NCBI GenBank assembly: GCA_002293145.1 | Contig: DBCO01000004.1 | Location: 1-64,000 of the forward strand | DNA from: Akkermansiaceae bacterium UBA956 | GTDB lineage: Bacteria > Verrucomicrobiota > Verrucomicrobiia > Verrucomicrobiales > Akkermansiaceae | Length of the DNA: 64,000 nucleotides | Direction of reading: 5' to 3' | In this document: positions 52,758 through 60,956 of the stretch, one piece after another | Layout: every line of letters starts with the position of its first letter | How positions within the stretch are numbered: the stretch's first letter is position 1 | Made by a program: the position numbers and the translations under genes | Notes under the pieces: generated by a model | Database searches by the model: none | What the model saw: only the letters and a program-made list of their open reading frames with translations | What the model was told of the DNA's origin: nothing

Positions 52758-53051
52758 TCACTTTTTCCAGACTTCGATGCGGTAGCTCTGCGGTGCTTTG
52801 ACTTCTCCGCGGTCATCGTAGATGTGCAGCACGATTTTTACGACCGTGATTTTTTTGTCCCACTCAAGCTCTAACCAATCGGTCGGATTGGGTGAGGAGT
52901 AAGACGTCCAACGGTTGGCGGGAGTTGCCTCGAAGTAGATTTTGCCATCAATGGCGCTGGGTGGAACGCCACCGTATGGATCAGAGTGGGATGCGGAGAC
53001 TACGGGGAAACCTGTGGCCCGGCGATGATCGCTGCGGGCTCGGGCTGCCAT
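52758..53051 (-). CDS. Stand-alone discoidin (F5/8 type C)-like fragment
   Basis: 97 residues that resemble one end of a discoidin/F5/8-type carbohydrate-binding domain: FPVVSASHSDPYGGVPPSAI, NRWTSYSSPNPTDWLELEWD, VKIVLHIYDDRGE and PQSYRIEVWKK. In larger glycosidases this region is part of a C-terminal module. There is no signal peptide. It lies 14 bp after the dehydrogenase gene in a different frame, with no in-frame continuation. It may be a relic of a larger gene or a real small protein. Confidence 0.5.
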   Translation of the reverse strand: MAARARSDHRRATGFPVVSASHSDPYGGVPPSAIDGKIYFEATPANRWTSYSSPNPTDWLELEWDKKITVVKIVLHIYDDRGEVKAPQSYRIEVWKK

Positions 53052-53065
53052 ACGTGTGTGCTCAA

Positions 53066-56056
53066 TTAGTTACCTAGCAGATATGCGAGGAGATCTTTGA
53101 GCTCGTCTTCGTTGAGTCGGTTGATGAGAGCGGGTGGCATTGGCGAAGCCTTTGAGGGGGCGATGGATTTGACATCGGCTCGGGGGATTTCACTATGCTG
53201 TTGCATGTCGAAGGGATTGCTGGCGATGATGAGCTTGCCGTCTTTTTCATTTACGATTTTGGCGACGATTGTGGTGCCATCGTTTTTCTCGATTTGCTCG
53301 AAGGCATATTGATCGGATACAACTTTGCCTGGATCGATAATGGCCTCGGCGAGGTCACGGACGGAGAAGCGTCCAGCGAGGGCATTGAGCTGCGGACCAG
53401 CGGCACCACCTTCAGTGCCCATGACGTGGCAGGCAGCGCAGAGGCAAGCTTGGGCCATTTTTTTGCCATTCTCGATGTTGCGTCCTTTGAGATCGGTAGC
53501 GAGTTTTTCCACTTCGTCTGCGGTCCAGTTGCGGCCAGGGCCTTTGATTTCAGGGAGATTGGCGAAGTAGTCGGTGGCTTTCATCGTGCCTTCTTGGCCG
53601 AAGCGTTTGCGCTCGTCTTCCGTGGCGTTGCCGAGAGTATCAGAACGGATGGCATTGAGGTAGCCGACGTAAGAATTGCCGCCGCTGCGTTTGGCAGCTT
53701 CACCGAGCCAAGTGAAAAATCGCTCGCGTTCTCCTGCTTGCCAAGGGCCTTTGACCTCGCGCAGGCAATAGGCGTAGAAGGTGTTTTGCAGGGGAGGAAA
53801 TTTTTCTAACAAACGCTTGAGAGCGCTGCCGTATCCTTCGTTGCGTTTGGCGAGTTCTGCCCAGTTGGGAAGAGGCGAGGGCGCTGCTTGGTCCATGAGT
53901 GCGAGAGTGCGTGCTACGATTCCTGGTGCCTGGAGGAAGCTGAGGAGGCGGCAGAGTTCGCTGTTGATATCGTCATTGGTAGCAGGGAATTTCGCATCGA
54001 TCTTGGTGAGAATTTTTTCTCGTTCGATAGGTGAAAATGCACCAGCGCGGATGGCCCATAGCCCGGCGGAGCGTAGCCAATTGATTTGTTGATCGCTGGA
54101 GAGCTTGGTCCAGTCGAGGCGATCCAGCGCGGCGAGCGAGTTCGGCCGTTGGTCTTTGGCGTTGATCCGGGCGAGGGCCATGGAGGCGTGGATGATGCGC
54201 CATGGGTCATTCTCGCTGCTGAGCTTGTCTTGCCATGCGGTGACGGAAAGTTTTTCGAGTGCGGCGCGGGCGCTGAAACGCATGGTGCGGTCTGTGGCGC
54301 CGAGAAGTTCCCAGATTTTCGGAAGTGCCGCGGGATCAGGTGAGAGGATGAGTTCATCGAGTACTCGGCGTTGTTGGATTTCTGCGCTGAGAAGGAGTGG
54401 AGTTGCTGCTGCGGTGGATTCTTTGCCGATGTAGCTCAAGCGCCACATGGTAGACTTGGTGCGGCGTCCTCCGGTAAGAAAATACATGTGGCCGTCGGCG
54501 CCGATGGCGGCATCGCTGAGCGGTAGGCCCGCGCCTGCGACCATTTCCTCTGTGGTAGCGGTGTAGCCTGCGCCCTTGGGCTGCAGGTGGATGGCGTAAA
54601 GCGTGGCGAATGTCCAGTCGAGAGCATAAATCGCACGTTGGTATTTTTCGGGGAACTTGGCACCTTTACCTGCAACGACACCAGTTGGGCAGCCAGGACC
54701 TATGTCCACCACGGCGGGCATACTATCTTCATAGTAGGTAGGCCATTTACCCGAGCCATTGCGCCAGCCCATTTCGCTGCCTGCGACGGCGTGATTGATG
54801 CGGGTGGGGCGATACCATGGGGTGCCGAAGTCCCATTCCATATCGGCATCGTAGGCAAATAATTCGCCTTCGAGGTTGAAGCCGATATCATAGGCATTGC
54901 GGTAGCCGATGCTGACGAGTTGCCAGTTTTTCCCATCGGGTGTGAAGCGGGTGATGTAGCCACCGGGCGCCATGCGTTCGCGGGCGTGACCATTCGGGTC
55001 GGGTTGGCGTGGCAGAAGTTGATCTTCCTGCCAAGTGGTGGCGGGCATGTTCGCGTCCATGGAGGGGAGGTCGGTGTGATTTCCGGCGATGAAATAAATC
55101 CATTTGCCATCGGGAGAAGGCACAAGAGCGTGGGGACCGTGTTCGCCGCGACCTTGTATCTCTTTGAGCAAAATCGGAGCCTCGAACACACCGTCTTTGT
55201 TTTCATCGGGTAGGCGATAGACGCCGGCATTGTTGCCAACATCTTCGTTAACGGTAACGTAGAGCGAGCCTTGGAACCAGAGTAGGCCGTGTGCGCCGCC
55301 GATGGGGGCATCGATCGCTTTGACCTGAGCTGATTCATTCGGGTTACCATAAGCGGGAGGCTTGACGTAGTAGAGCTTGCCGTATTGATCCGCGCAAATA
55401 AAATTGCCATTTTCAGCGAGGGTGATTGCCACCCAGCTCCCTTGGTCGCTGGGGATTTGATAAAGCGATTCGAGTTGGAATCCGGGGGCGATCTTGAATT
55501 TTTCGGCGAGTGATTGCGGTGTTAGCGGCACTTGTTGATCGATGATATCTCCCCACGGAGCATGACCCATCGGAGCAATCAGCGTTGCTTTGGCCCATGA
55601 CTTGCTATCAAAATCAGCCGTCTCCCAGCCTTGTGGCGCCTCTTTGGCCATGGACCAAGTGGTGTCGGAATTGATGCGGACATTGCGACCGTCATTAAGG
55701 GTCATGTTGAGCTGGAGTGCAAAAGCGGCGGAGCCTCCTTGGTTGCGGGCTTCTGCGGCGATCACATTGCGTTGGCCGGGCTTCAGGTGCTTCATCACGT
55801 CGCTCACAGCTACTTGTTGCCATTCCGTATATTCGCCGAGAAGTTGTCCATTCACCCACAAACGATGAATGTTGTCGCAGCTGGACGAGACGGCAGCTTT
55901 GGTGAGGTTTTCTGGAACCTCAAAATCGCGACGGAAATAAACCTGTTCATCATTGCCCGGTTGGTTGGAGCTCCAAATCCACGAAAGACCCTCGGCGGGA
56001 AGAGTCTGGCAGGCAATGAGCAAAACGGCGGACAATTTGCTAAAGAATCGAATCAT
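53066..56056 (-). CDS. PVC-type heme-binding membrane-bound dehydrogenase
   Basis: 996 residues. After a signal peptide (FFSKLSAVLLIACQTLPAEG) comes a galactose-binding-like jelly roll (FEVPENLTKAAVSSSCDNIH, WVNGQLLGEY), then a beta-propeller of the membrane-bound sugar dehydrogenase type (about residues 190-560), a helical section, and at the C-terminus a heme c domain with CAACH near residue 873. The C-terminal part matches the heme-binding module that is common and expanded in Planctomycetes and Verrucomicrobia. It likely oxidises a sugar or alcohol in the periplasm and passes electrons to a cytochrome chain. The substrate is unknown. Confidence 0.9.
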   Translation of the reverse strand: MIRFFSKLSAVLLIACQTLPAEGLSWIWSSNQPGNDEQVYFRRDFEVPENLTKAAVSSSCDNIHRLWVNGQLLGEYTEWQQVAVSDVMKHLKPGQRNVIAAEARNQGGSAAFALQLNMTLNDGRNVRINSDTTWSMAKEAPQGWETADFDSKSWAKATLIAPMGHAPWGDIIDQQVPLTPQSLAEKFKIAPGFQLESLYQIPSDQGSWVAITLAENGNFICADQYGKLYYVKPPAYGNPNESAQVKAIDAPIGGAHGLLWFQGSLYVTVNEDVGNNAGVYRLPDENKDGVFEAPILLKEIQGRGEHGPHALVPSPDGKWIYFIAGNHTDLPSMDANMPATTWQEDQLLPRQPDPNGHARERMAPGGYITRFTPDGKNWQLVSIGYRNAYDIGFNLEGELFAYDADMEWDFGTPWYRPTRINHAVAGSEMGWRNGSGKWPTYYEDSMPAVVDIGPGCPTGVVAGKGAKFPEKYQRAIYALDWTFATLYAIHLQPKGAGYTATTEEMVAGAGLPLSDAAIGADGHMYFLTGGRRTKSTMWRLSYIGKESTAAATPLLLSAEIQQRRVLDELILSPDPAALPKIWELLGATDRTMRFSARAALEKLSVTAWQDKLSSENDPWRIIHASMALARINAKDQRPNSLAALDRLDWTKLSSDQQINWLRSAGLWAIRAGAFSPIEREKILTKIDAKFPATNDDINSELCRLLSFLQAPGIVARTLALMDQAAPSPLPNWAELAKRNEGYGSALKRLLEKFPPLQNTFYAYCLREVKGPWQAGERERFFTWLGEAAKRSGGNSYVGYLNAIRSDTLGNATEDERKRFGQEGTMKATDYFANLPEIKGPGRNWTADEVEKLATDLKGRNIENGKKMAQACLCAACHVMGTEGGAAGPQLNALAGRFSVRDLAEAIIDPGKVVSDQYAFEQIEKNDGTTIVAKIVNEKDGKLIIASNPFDMQQHSEIPRADVKSIAPSKASPMPPALINRLNEDELKDLLAYLLGN

Positions 56057-56110
56057 GGTTGGTATTTACGCAACAGCTGAATTGATCTTTCAATGCGAGC
56101 GATATTTGTC

Positions 56111-56143
56111 TAAAAAAAGAGCCATCAGAGCGGACTCCGATGG
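56111..56143 (-). terminator. Rho-independent terminator of the PEP-CTERM gene
   Basis: On the minus strand, GCCATC and GATGGC with an inner GAG/CTC pair form a hairpin (56143-56120) followed by seven T's (56117-56111), 28 bp after the stop of the PEP-CTERM gene. Confidence 0.8.
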
Positions 56144-56171
56144 CGCGTTGCTGTTCGACTTTTACCTTCGA

Positions 56172-56807
56172 TCATCGACGGCGGCGCAGCAGAATTAGCG
56201 TCCCTAAAGCAGCCAGCAATGATGTTGTCGTTTCAGGGACGACGGTAAAGGTAGCAGAAAATGGGGAGACGGAGCTCCACGATGTGGATCCTGGCTGGGT
56301 GTTGTTTACGTTAGCCAAGCGCTCAAAGTTGGAGCCACCTTCCCAGGCACCAGCTTTGTGGACGACGTCAATGGCGTAAGCTCCATTGGAGAGGCCCGAG
56401 AGAAGATTGACTGCTCCTGTCCACTCGGCTTTTTCATTGTTTCCTCCAATCGAAACACCGTGCGGTGTGCCGCCATTGTTGGCTGATACAAATGCATAGT
56501 CAGCTGGATTGGTCGAGGTGGGTAGGGAATTGAGGCGGATGCGGTAAGCGAACGCAAAATCGAAGGTTGAGTGTCCACTATCCGCAAAAGCGAGAGTCTC
56601 AAATTGTGTCAAGTTTAGCGTGCCTCCAGCGCTTTGCGTACCAAGATTGAGACCGTTGAAGGTGGGCTCTGGGCCGCCATAGCTGCCATTGCTTTTGTAT
56701 TTAGTGCCGGCGATGGTAAGGTAACCGCCGAAAATACCAGTGGCAGCGGTAGCGAACGTGGCGCTGGAAAGCAGGGTTATACTAACAATTATTGGTGCGC
56801 ATTTCAT
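56172..56807 (-). CDS. PEP-CTERM sorting domain protein
   Basis: About 211 residues. A signal peptide (IIVSITLLSSATFATA) starts the protein and the C-terminus is VPETTTSLLAALGTLILLRR, a PEP-CTERM-type sorting signal (VPEx, hydrophobic helix, arginine cluster). These signals direct proteins to an exosortase and are linked to exopolysaccharide-bearing outer surfaces. The mature part is beta-rich (GGTPHGVSIGGNNEKAEWTG) and its function is unknown. No exosortase gene is in this window. The ATG at 56807 is preferred over an upstream TTG. Confidence 0.82.
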   Translation of the reverse strand: MKCAPIIVSITLLSSATFATAATGIFGGYLTIAGTKYKSNGSYGGPEPTFNGLNLGTQSAGGTLNLTQFETLAFADSGHSTFDFAFAYRIRLNSLPTSTNPADYAFVSANNGGTPHGVSIGGNNEKAEWTGAVNLLSGLSNGAYAIDVVHKAGAWEGGSNFERLANVNNTQPGSTSWSSVSPFSATFTVVPETTTSLLAALGTLILLRRRR

Positions 56808-57047
56808 GAATTTAGTCAATGGGATTTGAGTTTGCTACGCAGGGAGCACCGTAAACGATAAAAAATTACTTGAATTTCGGTTCTTATGCAATCTAACAAT
56901 GCGTCATTTTTGACTTTTTTTACAAAATCTTCACAGAAACCAGAAAATAATCGTCTTTCCCACTACTTTTCCTTGCCATCAGCGGAAAATCAGTGCATAG
57001 CCCCGCCCCCAATCCCCTCGATTCACGTTCACTGACTCCATTCGTTT

Positions 57048-58874
57048 ATGTCCATCAATATCCGCAACCTTGCCATCATCGCCCACGTCGACCACGGCAA
57101 AACCACTCTCGTTGACCAACTTCTGCAAGCCGGAGGCACTTATCGCGAGAACCAAGCCGTCACCGAGCGCGCCATGGACTCCATGGACCTAGAAAAGGAA
57201 AAAGGCATTACCATTAAGGCGAAAAACACCGCAGTTCTCTGGAAAGGCTACACCGTCAATATCGTCGATACCCCAGGCCACGCCGACTTCGGTGCCGAAG
57301 TGGAGCGCGTGATGAAAATGGTCGATGGCGTTCTTCTCGTCGTTGACGCCTCCGGTGGCCCCCAAGCACAAACACGTTTCGTGCTGCGCAAAGCTTTGCA
57401 AGAAGGCCTTACGCCGATCGTCGTAGTGAACAAAGTCGATCGTCCACTCGCCACACCACTCAAGGTGCGCGACATGGTGCTCGAACTTTTCCTCGACCTC
57501 GATGCCACTGAAGAGCAGTTCAATGCTCCGTTCCTCTACGGTTCCGCCCGCGATGGTTACTTCATGAATCATCCCGATGACGATCGCGTCGATTGCGCGC
57601 CGCTACTCGACAAAATCATCGAATACATCCCTGAGCCAACGGCTGATCCTGAAGCGCCATTTTCCATGTTGGTTTCCAACATCGAGTGGGACGACTATGT
57701 AGGCCGTGTCGGCGTCGGCAAGGTGCTCGGTGGCTCCGTCAAAAAAGGCGACAACATCTGGCTCATCCGCAAAGACGGCAGCAAAGTCGCTTCCAAGGTG
57801 ATGAAAACTTTCACCTACTCTGGTTTGGCCACACAAGACTCCGAAGGTTGCGGCGCAGGCGGCATCGTCGGCATCGCAGCTGGCATCGAGAACATCGATA
57901 TCGGCGAAACTCTCTCCGGCACTCCTGATGCCGTGCCACTTCCTTTCGTGGAAATCGACCCTCCAACCGTGCAGATGCAGTTTTCCATCAATGATGGCCC
58001 TCTTGCAGGTCGCGAAGGCAAGCACGTGACCTCACGTGCCATCCGTGATCGCTTGATGCGCGAGTTGAAAACCAACATCTCGATTCAAGTCGAAGACACC
58101 GATACCTCTGGCATCTTCCTCGTTTCTGCTCGTGGCGCGATGCAAATCGCCGTGATCGTCGAAACCATGCGCCGCGAAGGATTCGAAGTCCTAGTATCTC
58201 GTCCGATGGTGATTTACCGTCGCGATGAGCACGGTTCGCTTCTTGAGCCTTTTGAGACCCTCTACATCGAGGCTCCCGGCGACTACACGCAAGGTGTTTT
58301 GAAAGCTCTGGTCAACCGCAAAGGCATCATGGAAAACATGGACACCGAAGCCAGCGGACGCACGCTCATCCAAGCAGTGATCCCCACCCGTGGCATCATC
58401 GGTCTGGAAACTGAGATTGTCAATTTGACATCCGGCCACGGCATCATGTCCCACCTTTTTAAGGAATACGGCCCACACGCTGGCGAGATTCAAAACCGTA
58501 GCACGGGCACCTTGGTATCCATGGACAATGGAGTCGCTACCAACTACTCGCTCCAGGCTCTCGAAGACCGCGGCGTGCTGTTCGTTGGTGCTGGCGATGC
58601 CATCTACACCGGCATGTTGGTAGGAGAAAACCCACGCTTGGGTGACCTTCCGGTTAATCCGGTCAAAGAGAAACACCTCGATAACATGCGTTCCTCTGGC
58701 AAAGACAAGACCTCGAAGCTTTCACCTCCACTGCGTTTCTCCTTGGAGCGTGCGATTGAATACATCGACTCCGATGAACTCGTCGAAGCCACCCCGCTCA
58801 ACATCCGCTTGCGCAAACGCATCCTCGATCCTAACGAGCGTCGCCGCGTCGAAAAAGGCCGCACCGGTCGTTGA
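57048..58874 (+). CDS. typA: TypA/BipA translational GTPase
   Basis: 608 residues, typical length. G1 is AHVDHGKTTLVDQLL, G2 GITI, G3 DTPGHADF, G4 NKVDRP. Domains II and III follow, then the TypA-specific C-terminus (NLTSGHGIMSHLFKEYGPHA, LGDLPVNPVKEKHLDNMRSS). It acts on ribosomes under stress. It stands alone; a terminator hairpin follows at 58900. Confidence 0.97.
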   Translation: MSINIRNLAIIAHVDHGKTTLVDQLLQAGGTYRENQAVTERAMDSMDLEKEKGITIKAKNTAVLWKGYTVNIVDTPGHADFGAEVERVMKMVDGVLLVVDASGGPQAQTRFVLRKALQEGLTPIVVVNKVDRPLATPLKVRDMVLELFLDLDATEEQFNAPFLYGSARDGYFMNHPDDDRVDCAPLLDKIIEYIPEPTADPEAPFSMLVSNIEWDDYVGRVGVGKVLGGSVKKGDNIWLIRKDGSKVASKVMKTFTYSGLATQDSEGCGAGGIVGIAAGIENIDIGETLSGTPDAVPLPFVEIDPPTVQMQFSINDGPLAGREGKHVTSRAIRDRLMRELKTNISIQVEDTDTSGIFLVSARGAMQIAVIVETMRREGFEVLVSRPMVIYRRDEHGSLLEPFETLYIEAPGDYTQGVLKALVNRKGIMENMDTEASGRTLIQAVIPTRGIIGLETEIVNLTSGHGIMSHLFKEYGPHAGEIQNRSTGTLVSMDNGVATNYSLQALEDRGVLFVGAGDAIYTGMLVGENPRLGDLPVNPVKEKHLDNMRSSGKDKTSKLSPPLRFSLERAIEYIDSDELVEATPLNIRLRKRILDPNERRRVEKGRTGR

Positions 58875-58899
58875 TTCTGCGATCAGATATCCGACACAG

Positions 58900-58932
58900 A
58901 AAACGCGATCCTTCACAGGGCCGCGTTTTTTT
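58900..58932 (+). terminator. Rho-independent terminator after typA
   Basis: AAAACGCG (58900-58907) pairs with CGCGTTTT (58922-58929), with a 14-nt loop, followed by T's. 26 bp after the stop at 58874. Confidence 0.75.
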
Positions 58933-59188
58933 GGTTTCAGCAATACCTAGTGGATCAATCAAGTTTTGAGTGAGACAAGAAAAATGATACTACCAAGCAA
59001 TCCGCCAGAAGTTCGCCAATTTTTGGAAGTTTGGAGATGTCTCGCTCGTAGCTAGATACCAGATTCATTTGTCTGCTAAACTTTTTATCGATGTTACGAG
59101 TCGATATCTGATTTTGCAAATTTCACCTAAAATTGAGAGCTTAGCACGCTCACCTCGGACTTTTACAATAAACTACTCCCGGAAAACA
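58933..59188. other. Intergenic region between typA and the esterase operon
   Basis: AT-rich compared with both neighbours. No gene, repeat or RNA that I can support; the promoter of the downstream operon must lie here but I cannot pick one with confidence. Confidence 0.4.
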
Positions 59189-59761
59189 ATGAAACCGATC
59201 ATCACATTCCTCGCCATCGCCCTCTTCGCCGCCAGTGGCTTGGAAGCAAAGCCGCTGAAAGTTTTCATACTAGCGGGCCAGTCCAACATGGAAGGTCATG
59301 CGGAGATACGCACCTTTGACTACATCGGCAAGGATCCGCTGACAGCACCGCTTCTCAGAGAAATGCGCAATCCCGATGGAACTCCGCGGGTATATGACAA
59401 GGTCTGGATGTCCTACTTGACCGGCCCTTATGATGGCAGTTCGAATGGCGAATTTCTGCTGATGTGCACAACGTTTGAAGTCGAAGACCTGAACTTCGAT
59501 TCGTATCGTCTCGCGATTATAGCAAGACAAGGATTTCACGTTTATTTGAATGGCAAAAAGATTTACACCTGCATTTGGTGGATGGATAATCCGTATTTCC
59601 GCTCCATCGTCCTCGGAAAAGAAGAGATCAAATTTTTAAAGAAGGGGACGAACGTATTGGTGGTCTATGCCAACGACCAATATGACCTTAAATTTTCGGA
59701 TCAAAGCGGGAAAAAAATAGTGAACCCCACGCTGTTAAAGACCGCACCAACGAATTACTGA
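59189..59761 (+). CDS. Internally deleted SGNH (sialate O-acetylesterase-type) esterase
   Basis: 190 residues. A signal peptide (IITFLAIALFAASGLEA) is followed by the block I motif KVFILAGQSNMEGHAEI with the nucleophile Ser32. After GPYDGSSNGE the sequence jumps straight to FLLMCTTFEVEDL, which in the full-length paralogue at 62543 comes 355 codons later. The segments that hold the other catalytic blocks (WGGRSLNTEF and FVWLQGFNDL in the paralogue) are therefore missing, while the reading frame is intact and a jelly-roll-like C-terminus is kept. It is probably not active as an esterase. First gene of a four-gene operon, 5 bp before the next. The ATG at 59189 matches the start of the paralogue. 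Confidence 0.8.
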   Translation: MKPIITFLAIALFAASGLEAKPLKVFILAGQSNMEGHAEIRTFDYIGKDPLTAPLLREMRNPDGTPRVYDKVWMSYLTGPYDGSSNGEFLLMCTTFEVEDLNFDSYRLAIIARQGFHVYLNGKKIYTCIWWMDNPYFRSIVLGKEEIKFLKKGTNVLVVYANDQYDLKFSDQSGKKIVNPTLLKTAPTNY

Positions 59762-59766
59762 AACCC

Positions 59767-60948
59767 ATGAAATGCGCTCACTTACTACTCAACGCCCTGC
59801 TGCTCGCGCCGCTGGCATCGTTCCCCGCTGCTGAATCTCCAACTGGCACGGACAAGTTGCCTGTATTCTCCTGGGAACGCGTGCCACAATACATGCATAT
59901 CCGCAAAGCCCAGAAGTTTACGGATGCTGAGATCAAATACCTAGCGTCTTTTCCCTTGTTGACCTTTGAGAAAACGACAGGACACAAGGCTTTACAAACA
60001 ACGGAGGCTGGCACACTCGCCGCAGCCAAGGCCGTGAAGGCGGTAAATCCCTTAACGAAAATTTTATACTATCGCAATGTGATCGTGCATTACGGCACCT
60101 ACAAGGCGAACGCCGAAATCGAGAAGATGCCGGGTGTCTTCCTCGTGGGTCGCAATGGAAAAACCAAGCTGGTTCGCAATGCTTGCGAGGCCTACGACCT
60201 GACCAACCCTCAGGTGCGGGATTGGTGGGTCGGCCATGCCAAGAAAATGTGTGCCGATCCCGCGATCGATGGTCTGTTTTTCGATGGGAATATCAAGGTG
60301 TTGTCGCCGGGATACTTGAATCGTGACATCGGAAAAGAGAAAAAAGCTGCCCAACTCGCCGGATACGAGACCATGATGGTCGAGGCCAGTAAGGCCTTGG
60401 GGCCGGACAAGATCATGCTGGCCAATGTCCTGCGAGTCGGCCAAAGCAAGGATGACGGCCTGGAGGCGATCAAGCGATTCGACGGCTCCTACATTGAGAA
60501 TTTCGAACTCGCAGCGACTCAGGAACAGAAAAAGGACAATCTGGCCAAGGGAATCGTGGCGTTTCAGAAAGCGGCCCGTGACGGGTTCATGATTGCATTC
60601 ACCGCCGGGCTTTCCGAATTGAACGAAGAGGAGGGCGACCTGAATCCGCAGCGCACGGATGAAATCCGCAAAGGGCTGAGTGAAAAAGACAATCACAGCA
60701 AACGCTTTGAGTATCTCCTCGCGCTGTTTCTCACCTGCGCCGAAAAACACAGTTACTTTCTCGCCCACGATGGATACGGCGCGGAACAAAGCAAAGTCTG
60801 GTTGAAGCCCAATCCGGATCTGGAGCGTCCGCTGGGGGCGCCAAAAGGCCCCGCCGTCCGGCACGGATACATCTACACCCGTGAATTCGCCCACGCCAAG
60901 GTGCGCCTGGATATCGAGAACGGGGTCGGCGAGATCGAGTGGAAGTAG
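59767..60948 (+). CDS. Secreted putative glycoside hydrolase (GHL15-like TIM barrel)
   Basis: 393 residues. A signal peptide (LLLNALLLAPLASFPAA) precedes a TIM-barrel-type sequence: YMHIRKAQKFTDAEIKYLAS, ILYYRNVIVHYG, DLTNPQVRDWWVGHAKKMC and IDGLFFDGNIKVLSPG, where the Asp of FFDG would be catalytic in putative glycosidases of the GHL15/GH114-like group. The assignment to a family is from overall pattern only. It starts 5 bp after the deleted esterase gene and is followed after 8 bp by the sulfatase. Confidence 0.6.
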   Translation: MKCAHLLLNALLLAPLASFPAAESPTGTDKLPVFSWERVPQYMHIRKAQKFTDAEIKYLASFPLLTFEKTTGHKALQTTEAGTLAAAKAVKAVNPLTKILYYRNVIVHYGTYKANAEIEKMPGVFLVGRNGKTKLVRNACEAYDLTNPQVRDWWVGHAKKMCADPAIDGLFFDGNIKVLSPGYLNRDIGKEKKAAQLAGYETMMVEASKALGPDKIMLANVLRVGQSKDDGLEAIKRFDGSYIENFELAATQEQKKDNLAKGIVAFQKAARDGFMIAFTAGLSELNEEEGDLNPQRTDEIRKGLSEKDNHSKRFEYLLALFLTCAEKHSYFLAHDGYGAEQSKVWLKPNPDLERPLGAPKGPAVRHGYIYTREFAHAKVRLDIENGVGEIEWK

Positions 60949-60956
60949 TACACATC

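Noticed and set aside
60064..60894. 276-codon minus-strand frame inside the glycosidase gene
   Set aside because: Shadow; the plus strand carries the signal peptide and the operon spacing.
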